In this document: positions 18,103-27,582 of the stretch, one piece after another
Position numbering within the stretch: position 1 is the first letter of the stretch
Layout of the letters: every line of letters begins with the position of its first letter
NCBI GenBank assembly: GCA_028688275.1
Contig: JAQTYN010000026.1
Span: forward strand, 1-42,765
Direction: 5' to 3'
DNA: 42,765 nt
Origin: Gallionella sp.
Lineage (GTDB): Bacteria > Pseudomonadota > Gammaproteobacteria > Burkholderiales > Gallionellaceae
Program-made: the position numbers and the translations under genes
Notes under the pieces: model-generated
What the model saw: the letters and a program-made list of their open reading frames with translations, nothing else
Databases searched by the model: none
Told to the model about the DNA's origin: nothing

Positions 18103-18354
18103 ATGACCAAACTCTCCCGATTTCGCTTGTGGTTCAATGGCATCGCTTGCGCACTGATTGTGCTGGTGTGTCTGCCGATTGCGGTTGAGTTGGCAATGGA
18201 ATTGGGGAAATTGCCGCCACCCAAGCCCAACGATCCTGATGCGGGAAAAGCTTTGTGGATTTATGGTATTGGCATCATCGGCAGTGGATTATTGGGCGTG
18301 GCCGCCTTGTTCAGCTTGATCCGTACCCTCAAATTGTGGCGAGAAAAGTCTTAA
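18103..18354 (+). CDS. unknown small membrane protein (83 aa)
   Basis: Not recognised. Two hydrophobic segments (about 11-29 and 51-69) are joined by a Pro-rich loop (KLPPPKPNDPDAGK). The ends are basic, consistent with an N-in/C-in hairpin. It starts 57 bases after yhcG with a weak ribosome binding site. Confidence 0.55.
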   Translation: MTKLSRFRLWFNGIACALIVLVCLPIAVELAMELGKLPPPKPNDPDAGKALWIYGIGIIGSGLLGVAALFSLIRTLKLWREKS

Positions 18355-18368
18355 AGGAACGTTGATTC

Positions 18369-18490
18369 AATCTTCCATTCGTGGTGAGCCTGTCGAACCA
18401 TGAACGGAAGATTAAATAAAATCAATGTATTAAATCCACTCATCCTTCGACCGTTCGACAAGCTCACGGCTTAGGACGAACGGATTTAAT
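18369..18490. repeat. two hairpins of the CTGAGC-TGTCGAA family
   Basis: Hairpin one has arms AATCTTCC (18369-18376) and GGAAGATT (18406-18413) around GGTGAGCCTGTCGAACC. Hairpin two spans 18431-18490 with arms TAAATCC and GGATTTA around CGTTCGACAAGCTCACGG. The same two-hairpin layout recurs at 40078-40185. Confidence 0.8.
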
Positions 18491-18521
18491 CTGCGGCTCG
18501 TTAACTTTCTCTGCCGACGTT

Positions 18522-18576
18522 GCCCGTATGCAATACGGGATTGTTGTACAAAAAACTTCCCGTATTGCATACGGGC
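18522..18576. repeat. perfect 19-bp inverted repeat
   Basis: GCCCGTATGCAATACGGGA (18522-18540) and its exact complement (18558-18576) with a 17-base loop, ending 13 bases before the next ATG. Each arm also contains CCCGTATGCAATACGGG, itself an imperfect palindrome. It could be a regulator site or a repeat unit. Confidence 0.85.
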
Positions 18577-18589
18577 TACGGGAGCTTTT

Positions 18590-19081
18590 ATGACCAAAGA
18601 ATCCAAACATAAAATTTATATTACGTTGATGTGGGCAAGCCTGATGACCTTGTCTTTGGCAATGCCGCATGTGGGTTTTATGTTGTATTTGGTCGTGATT
18701 CCCTTGTCAATTTGGACGTTGTATAGCCTTTACCTTAGCGTGCGCAAACCTGAACTGCGCGCCAATCAACTGACCCGCGTGTCGATTTGGCTGCTTGCTG
18801 TGGCGTTGGTGGTGGGCATTCATTACTTTCGCCATATCACCACGCGGCAAAGCGCGGATGAAGTAGTCGCCGCCATCAAAAGCTATACGGCGACGCATGG
18901 GCTATGTCCCGTTACGTTGGATGACGTGGGTTTCAGTCAGGAGCAACTACAGGACTCGCTGGGAATGGCTGGTTATGGCTGTGATGATGGAAACCCGCAT
19001 TTTTTCTACAAAGTAACCTACATTGTTTTCGATACCTATAGCTACGATTTCAGCAAGGGTGTGTGGAAATATCGCGGTTAA
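18590..19081 (+). CDS. unknown membrane protein with a pilin-like C-terminal segment (163 aa)
   Basis: Not recognised. GGGAG lies upstream of the ATG. Three hydrophobic segments are seen (about 10-25, 30-50, 65-80). The C-terminal 80 residues look extracytoplasmic. They contain RQSADEVVAAIKSYTATHGLCPVTLDDVGFS and a second Cys in GYGCDDG, a pattern reminiscent of pseudopilin-like A-I-x-x-Y-x-x-x-x-G-x-x-P domains and compatible with a disulfide. Function is unknown. Confidence 0.6.
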   Translation: MTKESKHKIYITLMWASLMTLSLAMPHVGFMLYLVVIPLSIWTLYSLYLSVRKPELRANQLTRVSIWLLAVALVVGIHYFRHITTRQSADEVVAAIKSYTATHGLCPVTLDDVGFSQEQLQDSLGMAGYGCDDGNPHFFYKVTYIVFDTYSYDFSKGVWKYRG

Positions 19082-19190
19082 GGAAATGCTGATGTATTTG
19101 GATTTCGTTATTGCTATGGATGCAGGAATCCTGTTAAATCAAACAACTGGATCCCCGCCTTCGCGAGGATGACGAATAATAAAGTGTAGT
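19082..19190. repeat. degenerate composite repeat
   Basis: GGAAATGCTGATGTATTTGG on the left, and on the right GGATCCCCGCCTTCGCGAGG then ATGACGAATAAT. It resembles 19883-19991 but is more decayed. It overlaps the end of the preceding gene. Confidence 0.5.
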
Positions 19191-19237
19191 GTCAATCCAC
19201 CCATCCCTCATCTTTAGCTTTTAACTGCTTTTATCCC

Positions 19238-19822
19238 ATGTCTATCGAAACATCGCTGGTCACCCAAAATCGCCTTGCACAATTTGCTGCGCGTTTTGAA
19301 GCGCGGGAGGATGGTTCGCTGATTTATTTTCATCCTGATGGGCGGGAGGGACTGCCGTGTTCACAGGCGGAAGCGGCGCAGTTAATCGTGGAATTTGAGC
19401 AAACCCATCAGCGTTCGTTACGCGGTGTCGTTTTCTGGGTCATCGCCAGCGGGCTGATATTGGGCATGCTGGAGGCAAGCGGCGTGGCGATATTGCCGCG
19501 TTGGGGGCAATACGCGATTTTTCTGGCACCGCTACCTTTTGTTTGGCGCGAGTGGTATCACGCTAAATTGCGCCCCTTGTTGTTTTTGGAGGGGCGCGTT
19601 CCTGTCGCCCCTTCTCGCACTGTTGCGCGCGCCCGCCTCACTCGCCTCGCGGCGTTGCCTGCCAGTTTAATGGTCACCATGCTTTTGCCTGCGGCGGGGT
19701 TGACTTATTACGCCGCGCAAACAGGCTGGGAAATTAGCCACGCGCTGATTGTTGGCAGTAATTTGCTACTGGCAGCCGCGTGGGTGATGGCGCGCTGGAC
19801 ACGCAGCGTTGGATTGCGTTGA
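19238..19822 (+). CDS. unknown membrane protein (194 aa)
   Basis: Not recognised. The cytoplasmic N-terminal half (ARFEAREDGSLIYFHPDGREGLPCSQAEAAQLIVEFEQ) looks like a small folded domain. Four hydrophobic segments follow (about 66-84, 90-108, 130-152, 165-182) with Arg/Lys-rich connections, so it is an integral inner-membrane protein. It is preceded by a weak ribosome binding site and flanked on both sides by repeats. No neighbour suggests a role. Confidence 0.6.
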   Translation: MSIETSLVTQNRLAQFAARFEAREDGSLIYFHPDGREGLPCSQAEAAQLIVEFEQTHQRSLRGVVFWVIASGLILGMLEASGVAILPRWGQYAIFLAPLPFVWREWYHAKLRPLLFLEGRVPVAPSRTVARARLTRLAALPASLMVTMLLPAAGLTYYAAQTGWEISHALIVGSNLLLAAAWVMARWTRSVGLR

Positions 19823-19882
19823 TAAGAAGCTCACCGTCGGTACGACAAATTCGTATAATTGCCACTTTAGATATTTGCCTAA

Positions 19883-19991
19883 GGAGGTGCTGATTTATTC
19901 GGTTTTGTCGTTTTTGCTGAAGCAAAAACACTTTTGTATCAATGAACTGGATTCCGACCTTCGTCGGAATGACGAATAAATCAGTGCCTCC
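19883..19991. repeat. MITE-like composite repeat with 19-bp terminal inverted repeats
   Basis: The left end GGAGGTGCTGATTTATTCG and the complement of the right end GGAGGCACTGATTTATTCG match 17 of 19. The interior contains two smaller hairpins (TTTTTGCTGAAGCAAAAA and ATTCCGACCTTCGTCGGAAT). Related copies are at 13739-13876 and 19082-19190. Confidence 0.75.
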
Positions 19992-20063
19992 CTAACGCTC
20001 GTCTTGACAAGCAATAGTCGTCACATGCATTCACCTTCAAACTAAACACTCTTGAAAAATCCT

Positions 20064-20939
20064 ATGAAAAAAATCACTAAAGCCGTTTTCCCCGTTGCGG
20101 GCATGGGCAGTCGTTTTCTCCCTGCCACCAAAGCCAGTCCCAAAGAGATGATGGCAGTCGTCGATAAGCCTTTGATTCAATACGCTGTGGAAGAAGCGGT
20201 TGCCGCAGGTATCACCGATATGGTGTTTATCACGGGGCGCAACAAGCGCGCGATTGAAGATCATTTCGATAAAGCTTACGAGTTGGAAGCCGAGCTGGAA
20301 ATGCGTAATAAGACTGAGTTATTGCGCATTGTGCGAGAGGTGATCCCCTCTCATGTCAACTGTATCTATATTCGTCAATCTGCGCCGCTGGGTTTAGGGC
20401 ATGCGGTATTGTGTGCCAAACCTGTGATTCAAGATGAACCGTTTGCCGTGATTTTGGCGGATGATTTAATCGACGGCAAAACCGCCATTGTGAAACAAAT
20501 GGTCGATGTGTTTAATCGCCAACGCTGCTCGATTTTAGGCGTGCAAAATGTGCCGCGTGACCAAACAGGGCAATACGGTATTGTCAGTACCACCCCGCTG
20601 GTGACCGATTTGGAGGAGGTCAACGGTATTGTCGAAAAGCCCGATCCTAAAGATGCCCCTTCAACCTTGGCGGTGGTCGGTCGCTACGTGTTGACCGCCA
20701 GAATTTTCCATCATTTAGAAAATGTTCGCGCAGGGGCGGGCGGTGAAATCCAACTTACCGATGGCTTAGCGGCACTGATGCAAGAAGAACGCATGTTGGC
20801 ATATCGCTTTGAAGGGACGCGCTATGATTGCGGCTCTAAATTGGGCTATTTGCAAGCCAGTGTCGCGTTAGGGCTGCAACACCCCGAAGTCAAAGCAGAA
20901 TTTGCGGCGTATTTGAAGGCGTTGAAGTTGGAGATGTAG
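20064..20939 (+). CDS. galU: UTP-glucose-1-phosphate uridylyltransferase
   Basis: Makes UDP-glucose from UTP and glucose-1-phosphate for envelope polysaccharides. The nucleotidyltransferase signature is [21 protein letters not shown] at the start, with [35 protein letters not shown] (metal-binding Asp) and GNGEIQLTD-type [14 protein letters not shown] further on. At 291 residues it is normal for bacterial GalU. I use the ATG at 20064 ([13 protein letters not shown]); a TTG four codons upstream is less likely. It is monocistronic, followed by a 145-base gap before the tpsA gene. Confidence 0.97.
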   Translation: MKKITKAVFPVAGMGSRFLPATKASPKEMMAVVDKPLIQYAVEEAVAAGITDMVFITGRNKRAIEDHFDKAYELEAELEMRNKTELLRIVREVIPSHVNCIYIRQSAPLGLGHAVLCAKPVIQDEPFAVILADDLIDGKTAIVKQMVDVFNRQRCSILGVQNVPRDQTGQYGIVSTTPLVTDLEEVNGIVEKPDPKDAPSTLAVVGRYVLTARIFHHLENVRAGAGGEIQLTDGLAALMQEERMLAYRFEGTRYDCGSKLGYLQASVALGLQHPEVKAEFAAYLKALKLEM

Positions 20940-21084
20940 GAGCTACCGTGTCCAGCTTCACAATCTGCTATTCAAACCCCTGTTTGTTGTAGTAGAATTC
21001 TCTCCGAATTTTACCCCCCTCATCTAATACCCTCGCTATATCGGCATTTCCGTCGGTATCGTGAATTTACCTAAAGGAAATGCC

Positions 21085-24000
21085 ATGAAACGCCACGCCT
21101 CGATGAACCGTGTTTACCGTTTGATTTGGAGCCAAGTGTTGAACACTTGGGTGTGCTGTGCGGAGAATGCGAAGGGGCATGGTAAATCCATTTCGGGGCG
21201 CAAGTTAATCGCGGCGGCGTTGGCATTGATGGGCGGGGTATTTTTAACGCCGTTGGCGATGGCAGGACCTGTGGGCGGGCAAGTGAGTGCGGGTGCGGGA
21301 ACGATTTCGCAAACAGGGGTTAACACCACCATCACCCAAAACACCGCCAATCTTGCCATCAATTGGCAAGACTTTAGCATCGGTGCCAACGAATCCGTGC
21401 GCTTTATCCAGCCTAGCACCATGTCGGTCGCCCTCAATCGCGTGACGGGGCAAAATCCCAGTCAGATTCTCGGTAGCCTCAGTGCCAACGGGCAAGTGTT
21501 TGTACTCAATCCCAACGGCGTGTTGTTCGGCAGCAGCGCACAAGTCAACGTCGGCGGCCTAGTCGCCTCCACATTGAACCTCAGCGATGCTGATTTAATG
21601 GCAGGAAACTACAGTTTTGGCACCCCCTCTCCCGCAAGCGGGAGAGGGGCGGTGGTCAACCAAGGTCACTTGACCGCCGCACCAGGCGGCTACATCGCCC
21701 TACTCGCCCCTGAGGTACGCAACGAAGGCGTAATCTCCGCCACCCTAGGCACCGCTTTACTCGCCGCAGGTGACAAAGTGACGCTGAACCTCAACAACGG
21801 CTCACTGCTTTCCTACAGCATAGACCAAGGCGCACTCCAAGCCCTAGCCGACAACAAACAACTGATCCAAGCCGACGGCGGGCGGGTGTTTATGTCCGCC
21901 AAAGCCGCTGATGCCCTCAGCAGCGCGGTAGTCAACAACACAGGCATCATCCAAGCTCGCACCATACAAAACGTCGGCGGCGTGATTAAGCTCATGGGCG
22001 ATATGCAAGTCGGCACGGTCAATGTCGGTGGCACATTGGATGCTTCTGTACTCCCCTCGCCCGCAGGAGTGAGAGGGGCTGGGGGAGCGGGCGGCGGTTT
22101 TATCGAAACCTCCGCCGCTCACGTCAAAGTCGCTAATGACGCACACATCACCACCGCTGCGCCAAATGGACTGGCGGGGACGTGGTTGATTGATCCTGTG
22201 GATTTCACCATCGCCGCTGTAGGCGGAGATATAACGGGGGCGGCGTTAAGCACCAACTTGCTCACCACAGGGGTGACGATTTACAGTACCCAAGGTCTAG
22301 TCAATACCCTCACGGGCTTGGGTGATGTAAATGTCAACGATGCCGTGAGTTGGTCAGCCAATCAATTGGTCTTGAATGCACAACGCAACATCAATATCAA
22401 CGCCAACTTAAACGGTTCAGGCACTGCCAGCCTCGCATTAGAGTATGGGCAATCGCCTCTCGGCACAGGCAATTATTTTTTAAACAACGGCGCGAAAGTG
22501 AATTTGCCTGCGGGGCAAAATTTTAGCACTACACTGGGTTTGGGTGGGGCGACGACGGTCTACACTGTCATCACTGCGCTGGGCGTGGCGGCAGATGCGA
22601 CCGTTGCGCCAGGCACGATGAGCCTGCAAGGCATGAATACCGCACTTGCGGGCAACTATGTGTTGGGTGGGGACATAGTTGCCTCACCAACCAGCACTTG
22701 GAATTCGGATGGCGCGGTTGTACCTACTTATGCAGGTTTTACGCCAATTAGCAACGGAGCGACTCAATTCACAGGCACTTTTAATGGCTTGGGGCATACC
22801 ATTTCCAATCTAGTCATCAATCGCCCAACGACTGACTATGTGGGGTTATTTGGTTCTGTCGGCACGGGTTCGGTGATAAGCAATGTGGGGTTGGTCGGCA
22901 ACAGCGTCAGTGGGTCTTTCCGTGTGGGCGGGTTGGCGGGGTGGAACTTTGGTTCAATAACTGGCAGTTATGCTACAGGTAGCGTGAGTGGGCTTGGGTC
23001 TTTTATCGGCGGGCTGGTGGGCTTCAACTCTGGTACAGTCAGTAACAGCTATGCCACGGGTAATGTGAGTGGGAGTAGCAGTGTTGGTGGGTTGGTGGGA
23101 AACAACAGCAATATAGTCAGCAACAGTTATGCCACGGGTAATGTGAGTGGGAGTAGCAGTGTTGGCGGGTTGGTGGGAAACAACAGCAATATAGTCAGCA
23201 ACAGTTATGCCACAGGTAGCGTGAGTGGAACTGACAGTTTTGGCGGGCTGGTGGGGCGGAACAACAGTTATGGCACAATCAGCAACAGCTATGCCGTGGG
23301 CAGTGTGGGTGGCCTAATTGGGATTGTCAATGTCGGCGGGTTGATCGGGTTAAACTACGGTACAGTCAGTAACAGCTATGCCATGGGTAACGTGAATGGG
23401 AACTTCGTTGGCGGGCTGGTGGGAAGGAACTACGGCACAATTAGCAACAGTTATGCTACGGGTAACGTGAGTGGAACCCGTTCTGGCGGGTTGGTGGGGC
23501 AGAGCTTTGGTTCTGTCAGTAACAGCTATGCGACGGGTAGTGTGAGTGGGACTCTTTTTGTTGGTGGGCTGCTGGCGTACAACGGCGGCACAATCAGCAA
23601 CAGCTATGCCACGGGTAGCGTAAGTGGGACTAGCAATGTCGGCGGGCTGGTGGGGCGAAACTACGGCACTGGTACGGTCAGCAATAGCTATGCGACGGGT
23701 AGTGTGAGTGGATCTACCTATGTCGGCGGGCTGGTGGGGAATAACTTAAGTACAGTCAGCAACAGCTTTTGGGATACTGCCACTTCAGGACAAACCATTG
23801 GTATCGGTGGTCTAGGTGCGCTACAAACAGGCGCGACAGGTCTTACCTCCACCCCCACCACCAACAACATGCACTTGCAAGCCAACTTCACCGCCGCTAC
23901 ACCTGCCAACGGCAACGTCAATCCCGCTTGGGATTTTGCCAATACTTGGGTGATGTATGAGGGACATACCGCACCTTTGCTGCGTTCTTTTATGACTTCA

Positions 24001-25836
24001 ATTACCATCGGCGATGCAATCAAAACGTATGATGGTCAAGTTGCGGGTAATAGTGCCTTTGGCGTGCCTGTGAGCAATATTTTTGGCACACTCAACTACA
24101 CGGGTACGGCTGTGGGTGCTGTTAATGTGGGTGCTTACACCGTTGCCAATTTGAGTGGGCTGTATTCCAATCAGCAGGGATACATTATCAACTATGCCAA
24201 CTCAGGCACGACGTTAACTATCAATCCCGCCAGTGTGAGCATAACAGCTTCGAGAGTTTATGACGGGACTAGCAATATCGCCACGAATCTATTCACGCTA
24301 AGTGGCTTAGTGGGGACTGAAACACTGGCTTTGACAGGTACAGGGACACTTGCCAATAAGAATGCGGGCATCGAATCGGTTGTGTTAGGTTCGCTTGCAC
24401 TGGGCAATGGTACGGGATTAGCCAGCAATTACACGTTTACGGGCGGTACACAAACTGCCAATGTCAGCCAACTCGCCAGCGTGGCATGGACAGGTGGTGC
24501 CAGCGGAAATTGGTCTAACGCCGCCAACTGGGCAGGTAATGCCATTCCAGACTTTGCCAACGTGGCAGCGGTGACCATCCCGACAGGCAGTAATGTCATT
24601 TATGATGCGGGCATGACCAGTCCAACGACGCTGGCGACCCTGACCAGCAGCGGTAGCTTGACGATGGCAGCGGGTACACTCAATACCAGCGGCAACGTCG
24701 TGACCGCAGGTTATCAACAAACAGGTGGCACATTAAATGTGGGTAATAATCTCATTGTTAGCACCAATGGCGTGATTAGCTTGGGTAATATCAATGTATC
24801 AGGCAACTTGACTATCAATTCGCTGGGGGGGGCAATCACACAAGGCACTGGCACCGCACTGACGGTGGCGGGCACCAGTATGCTGACGACAGACAACGGC
24901 GTGACCAAATATGGGGTCATTCTAAACAATGCAGGCAATGACTTTGGTGGCATGGTCACGGCGATCGGAAAGGGTATCAGCCTCAGTGACTTGAATACCC
25001 TAAATGTCACGCTCGCTGATATTGGCTCAACTGTACTAACTTCAGTGGGTAATCTCACTACCAGAGGTGATGTTCTAGGTAATCTTACCACTCAAACCAC
25101 AGGGGTAGGCAGCAGCACTGAGTTTGGCAGAAGTACGATAAGCGGCAATCTATCGAGTAGCAGTTTAGGCACCATTACCCAAAATACCGCTGGTCTCAGT
25201 GTTGCAGGTAGCACTACCCTCAGTAGTTCGGTAGTCAATCTAGCGAATTCAGTGTCTAATGATTTTGTTGGCGCGGTGTCTGCAACGGGTTCAGCTGTCG
25301 CTTTGCTGGACGGCATAGGGGGATTGCAACTGGGCACTATCACTCTCACGGGCAATCTAACGACTCGGTCACGTGACGGTGCGATTACCCAGGCGACGGG
25401 TACAAGTATGAACGTTTTGGGAACGAGTACGCTAATCGCTGATAATAACTTGGCTGGTACCAACAATGTCAAATACGCCATCACGCTGGCAAATGCGGGC
25501 AATGATTTCAAAGGTAATGTCAGTGCCATGGGCAACGGCATCACTCTAACGGATGCCAATGCGTTGAGTGTGGCTGTGACCGATATAGGCAATACCAGCC
25601 TAACGACGGGGGGTAACCTCACCGCTTCGAGCAACACCACTGGTATTTTGACCACCACTCAAACGGCAGGCTACACTCAGTTCGGGACAAGCAACATAGG
25701 TGGCAGCTTAGTGGCGACCAGTCCTGTTAGCGTAACGCGCGTCGCGGGAAATATCATCACCGTGGCCAACAGTCCAACGACGACTAGCAATCCCAACGTG
25801 ACCATCAATGGCGTGGTGGGAGTGCCGATTCCATAA
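21085..25836 (+). CDS. TpsA exoprotein, filamentous haemagglutinin family
   Basis: Secreted partner of a two-partner (type Vb) system. The 1583-residue protein starts MKRHASMNRVYRLIWSQVLN, an extended signal peptide (ESPR), with likely cleavage after AMA at residue 60. The TPS secretion domain follows (about 60-310), with the conserved FVLNPNGVLFG at 139-149 that TpsB recognises. About 11 GLUG-type units (GGLVGxNxGTVSNSYATGSVSG) span 612-898. MBG/YDG-like beta domains (about 973-1125: KTYDGQVAG, ASRVYDGTS) and long beta-helical repeats rich in Asn/Thr/Gly follow. Two palindromic DNA repeats are translated at about 178-190 and 320-336. AAAGGA precedes the ATG. The stop overlaps the tpsB start by one base. 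No C-terminal toxin domain is seen, so an adhesin or matrix role is more likely than contact-dependent inhibition. Confidence 0.93.
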   Translation: MKRHASMNRVYRLIWSQVLNTWVCCAENAKGHGKSISGRKLIAAALALMGGVFLTPLAMAGPVGGQVSAGAGTISQTGVNTTITQNTANLAINWQDFSIGANESVRFIQPSTMSVALNRVTGQNPSQILGSLSANGQVFVLNPNGVLFGSSAQVNVGGLVASTLNLSDADLMAGNYSFGTPSPASGRGAVVNQGHLTAAPGGYIALLAPEVRNEGVISATLGTALLAAGDKVTLNLNNGSLLSYSIDQGALQALADNKQLIQADGGRVFMSAKAADALSSAVVNNTGIIQARTIQNVGGVIKLMGDMQVGTVNVGGTLDASVLPSPAGVRGAGGAGGGFIETSAAHVKVANDAHITTAAPNGLAGTWLIDPVDFTIAAVGGDITGAALSTNLLTTGVTIYSTQGLVNTLTGLGDVNVNDAVSWSANQLVLNAQRNININANLNGSGTASLALEYGQSPLGTGNYFLNNGAKVNLPAGQNFSTTLGLGGATTVYTVITALGVAADATVAPGTMSLQGMNTALAGNYVLGGDIVASPTSTWNSDGAVVPTYAGFTPISNGATQFTGTFNGLGHTISNLVINRPTTDYVGLFGSVGTGSVISNVGLVGNSVSGSFRVGGLAGWNFGSITGSYATGSVSGLGSFIGGLVGFNSGTVSNSYATGNVSGSSSVGGLVGNNSNIVSNSYATGNVSGSSSVGGLVGNNSNIVSNSYATGSVSGTDSFGGLVGRNNSYGTISNSYAVGSVGGLIGIVNVGGLIGLNYGTVSNSYAMGNVNGNFVGGLVGRNYGTISNSYATGNVSGTRSGGLVGQSFGSVSNSYATGSVSGTLFVGGLLAYNGGTISNSYATGSVSGTSNVGGLVGRNYGTGTVSNSYATGSVSGSTYVGGLVGNNLSTVSNSFWDTATSGQTIGIGGLGALQTGATGLTSTPTTNNMHLQANFTAATPANGNVNPAWDFANTWVMYEGHTAPLLRSFMTSITIGDAIKTYDGQVAGNSAFGVPVSNIFGTLNYTGTAVGAVNVGAYTVANLSGLYSNQQGYIINYANSGTTLTINPASVSITASRVYDGTSNIATNLFTLSGLVGTETLALTGTGTLANKNAGIESVVLGSLALGNGTGLASNYTFTGGTQTANVSQLASVAWTGGASGNWSNAANWAGNAIPDFANVAAVTIPTGSNVIYDAGMTSPTTLATLTSSGSLTMAAGTLNTSGNVVTAGYQQTGGTLNVGNNLIVSTNGVISLGNINVSGNLTINSLGGAITQGTGTALTVAGTSMLTTDNGVTKYGVILNNAGNDFGGMVTAIGKGISLSDLNTLNVTLADIGSTVLTSVGNLTTRGDVLGNLTTQTTGVGSSTEFGRSTISGNLSSSSLGTITQNTAGLSVAGSTTLSSSVVNLANSVSNDFVGAVSATGSAVALLDGIGGLQLGTITLTGNLTTRSRDGAITQATGTSMNVLGTSTLIADNNLAGTNNVKYAITLANAGNDFKGNVSAMGNGITLTDANALSVAVTDIGNTSLTTGGNLTASSNTTGILTTTQTAGYTQFGTSNIGGSLVATSPVSVTRVAGNIITVANSPTTTSNPNVTINGVVGVPIP
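21618..21653. repeat. palindromic repeat translated inside the TPS domain
   Basis: CCCCCTCTCCCGCAAGCGGG then AGAGGGGCGG, the CTCCCC...GGGGAG family, read as TPSPASGRGAV inside the secretion domain. Confidence 0.75.
22046..22092. repeat. second palindromic repeat translated in TpsA
   Basis: ACTCCCCTCGCCCGCAGGAG then TGAGAGGGGCTGGGGGAG, read as LPSPAGVRGAGGAGG just after the TPS domain. It is nearly the same string as the intergenic copies at 13912 and 31350. Confidence 0.75.
22918..23780 (+). repeat. GLUG-motif tandem repeats in tpsA
   Basis: About 11 units of roughly 25 residues. Neighbouring units around 23080-23220 are almost identical at the DNA level with a 78-bp period (GGAAACAACAGCAATATAGT recurs), which indicates recent duplication and potential for length variation. 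Confidence 0.85.
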
Positions 25837-27539
25837 TGAGTTCAGTATTACCTATCACAAGCCGATCAGGCAGACTTTGCCTGCTGAGTACTCTTGCTTG
25901 GTTCTTACTCAGTCATTTTTCCATTGCCCACGCCGCGCCACCTGATGCGGCGGGGCAGGCGATGCGTGAAATGCAGAAGCAGCCTGATCTGAGTCCTCCC
26001 AAAGAGACGGTTCCTTTTCACGTAGAAGGAGATGCAGCACCTGATACCACGGATGCTAATGCAGTACGCATTCTGATTAAGTCTGTAAGGGTGTCGGGTA
26101 GTCGAGCTTATTCTGAGGGTGAGTTGGCGGCGATGCTTACCGACTTGCTGGGTGAGGAACACACCTTAGCAGAATGGGAAGCGGGTGCCACACGCATTAC
26201 CGCGTGGTATCGCCAGCATGGCTATGTCGTGGCACGCGCTTATTTACCCGCGCAAGAGATCAAAGACGGTGTATTGCGCATCAATGTACTCGAAGGTGAA
26301 ATTGGTCAAGTGCAGATCAATAATCAAGCGCGCTTGTTTGATCTTTATGCCAACGATTATGTGCGTAAACTCCAAGCGGGGGATGCTTTGCAAGCCGCGC
26401 CTGTGGATCGTACTTTATTGTTGTTAAATGACACCCCTGGTATCGGTAGTGCACGCGCGAGCTTGCAACCAGGCGCGAGTGTGGGTACGTCGGATCTTAT
26501 TATTGAGCTGGATCCCGCTGTGCTCTATAACGCTAATGTCGAATTGGACAATTACGGTAGTCGCTACACAGGAGAGCAACGCTTGGGTGGGGCATTGGCG
26601 TTCAATAGTCCGCTCAAACGGGGCGACCAGCTCACGTTACGGGCGTTGGTCAGCGATCAAAATATGAGCTACACCCGTCTTGCCTATCAACTCCCAATTG
26701 GCGGGGATGGGCTCAAAGTAGGGTGGGCTTATTCCAATACCCGTTATTATTTGGGTAAAGAATTCGCCACACTAAAAGCGCATGGCATGGCAACGAGTAC
26801 CAGTTTGTACGCCACTTATCCGTTTATCCGTAGCCAGCTCGCCAGCTTATACGGCACTTTGACGTGGGAGAGCAAAGAGTTAGTGGATCAAACGGATGTG
26901 CCTTTAACGACTGCTAGTAAACAAGTGCGACTGTTCAACCTAGGCGTGATGGGTAAGCGTCAGGATAGCGTGGGAGGGGGGGGCATCACGGTAGCCGATG
27001 CGTCGCTGGTGTCAGGCGAATTAAGTATGGATGGCGTTTCGCGCATTATTGACGCATTCTCCGCACGTAGCAATGGCATGTACACCAAACTGTCGTATAA
27101 CCTCAATCGCTTGCAACAGCTCTCGCATAATCAAACGCTGTCGGTGAGTTTCTCTGGACAACAAGCGAATACTAACCTCAACTCCTCTGAAAAATTCTCC
27201 TTGGGAGGCGTGAATGGTGTGCGCGCCTATCCACAAGGTGAAGGCGTGGGCGACGAAGGTTGGATGGCCAATGTCGAAGTGCGCCATAACCTGCTGGATC
27301 AGCTGCAAGGCGTGGTATTTTACGACCAAGGTGAAGTCACGATAAACCGTACGCCATTCACCAAAACCGCTAATGTCCGCCGCATAGGTGGGGGAGGCTT
27401 GGGCTTGAATGCCCAATATGGCGAGCTACAATTCAAAACCTCATTGGCATGGCGCACCAGTGGCGGACAACCGCTGGCTGAACCCGCCTCGCTCAATCGC
27501 AATCCACGGTTGTGGTTGCAAATCAGCGGGCAGTTTTAA
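25836..27539 (+). CDS. TpsB outer-membrane transporter (ShlB/FhaC/HecB family)
   Basis: Exports the upstream TpsA across the outer membrane. 567 residues: signal peptide (about 1-34, ending SIAHA), POTRA domains (about 70-225, from IRILIKSVRVSGSRAYSEGELAAML to RASLQPGASVGTSDLIIEL), then a 16-strand barrel. The family motif is at about 460 (NGVRAYPQGEGVGDEGW; VRGY in FhaC, here VRAY). The last residue is Phe, as usual for BAM-assembled barrels. The ATG overlaps the tpsA stop (TAATG), so the two are translationally coupled. Confidence 0.95.
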   Translation: MSSVLPITSRSGRLCLLSTLAWFLLSHFSIAHAAPPDAAGQAMREMQKQPDLSPPKETVPFHVEGDAAPDTTDANAVRILIKSVRVSGSRAYSEGELAAMLTDLLGEEHTLAEWEAGATRITAWYRQHGYVVARAYLPAQEIKDGVLRINVLEGEIGQVQINNQARLFDLYANDYVRKLQAGDALQAAPVDRTLLLLNDTPGIGSARASLQPGASVGTSDLIIELDPAVLYNANVELDNYGSRYTGEQRLGGALAFNSPLKRGDQLTLRALVSDQNMSYTRLAYQLPIGGDGLKVGWAYSNTRYYLGKEFATLKAHGMATSTSLYATYPFIRSQLASLYGTLTWESKELVDQTDVPLTTASKQVRLFNLGVMGKRQDSVGGGGITVADASLVSGELSMDGVSRIIDAFSARSNGMYTKLSYNLNRLQQLSHNQTLSVSFSGQQANTNLNSSEKFSLGGVNGVRAYPQGEGVGDEGWMANVEVRHNLLDQLQGVVFYDQGEVTINRTPFTKTANVRRIGGGGLGLNAQYGELQFKTSLAWRTSGGQPLAEPASLNRNPRLWLQISGQF

Positions 27540-27582
27540 TTCACCTGCTGCGAAATAGGACTTAATTTAAGGAGTCATTGCT

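Noticed and set aside
21085..25836. Contact-dependent inhibition (CdiA-type) toxin reading of the TpsA gene
   Set aside because: There is no VENN-like motif, no recognisable C-terminal toxin, and tpsB plus a sulfotransferase follow rather than a small immunity gene.
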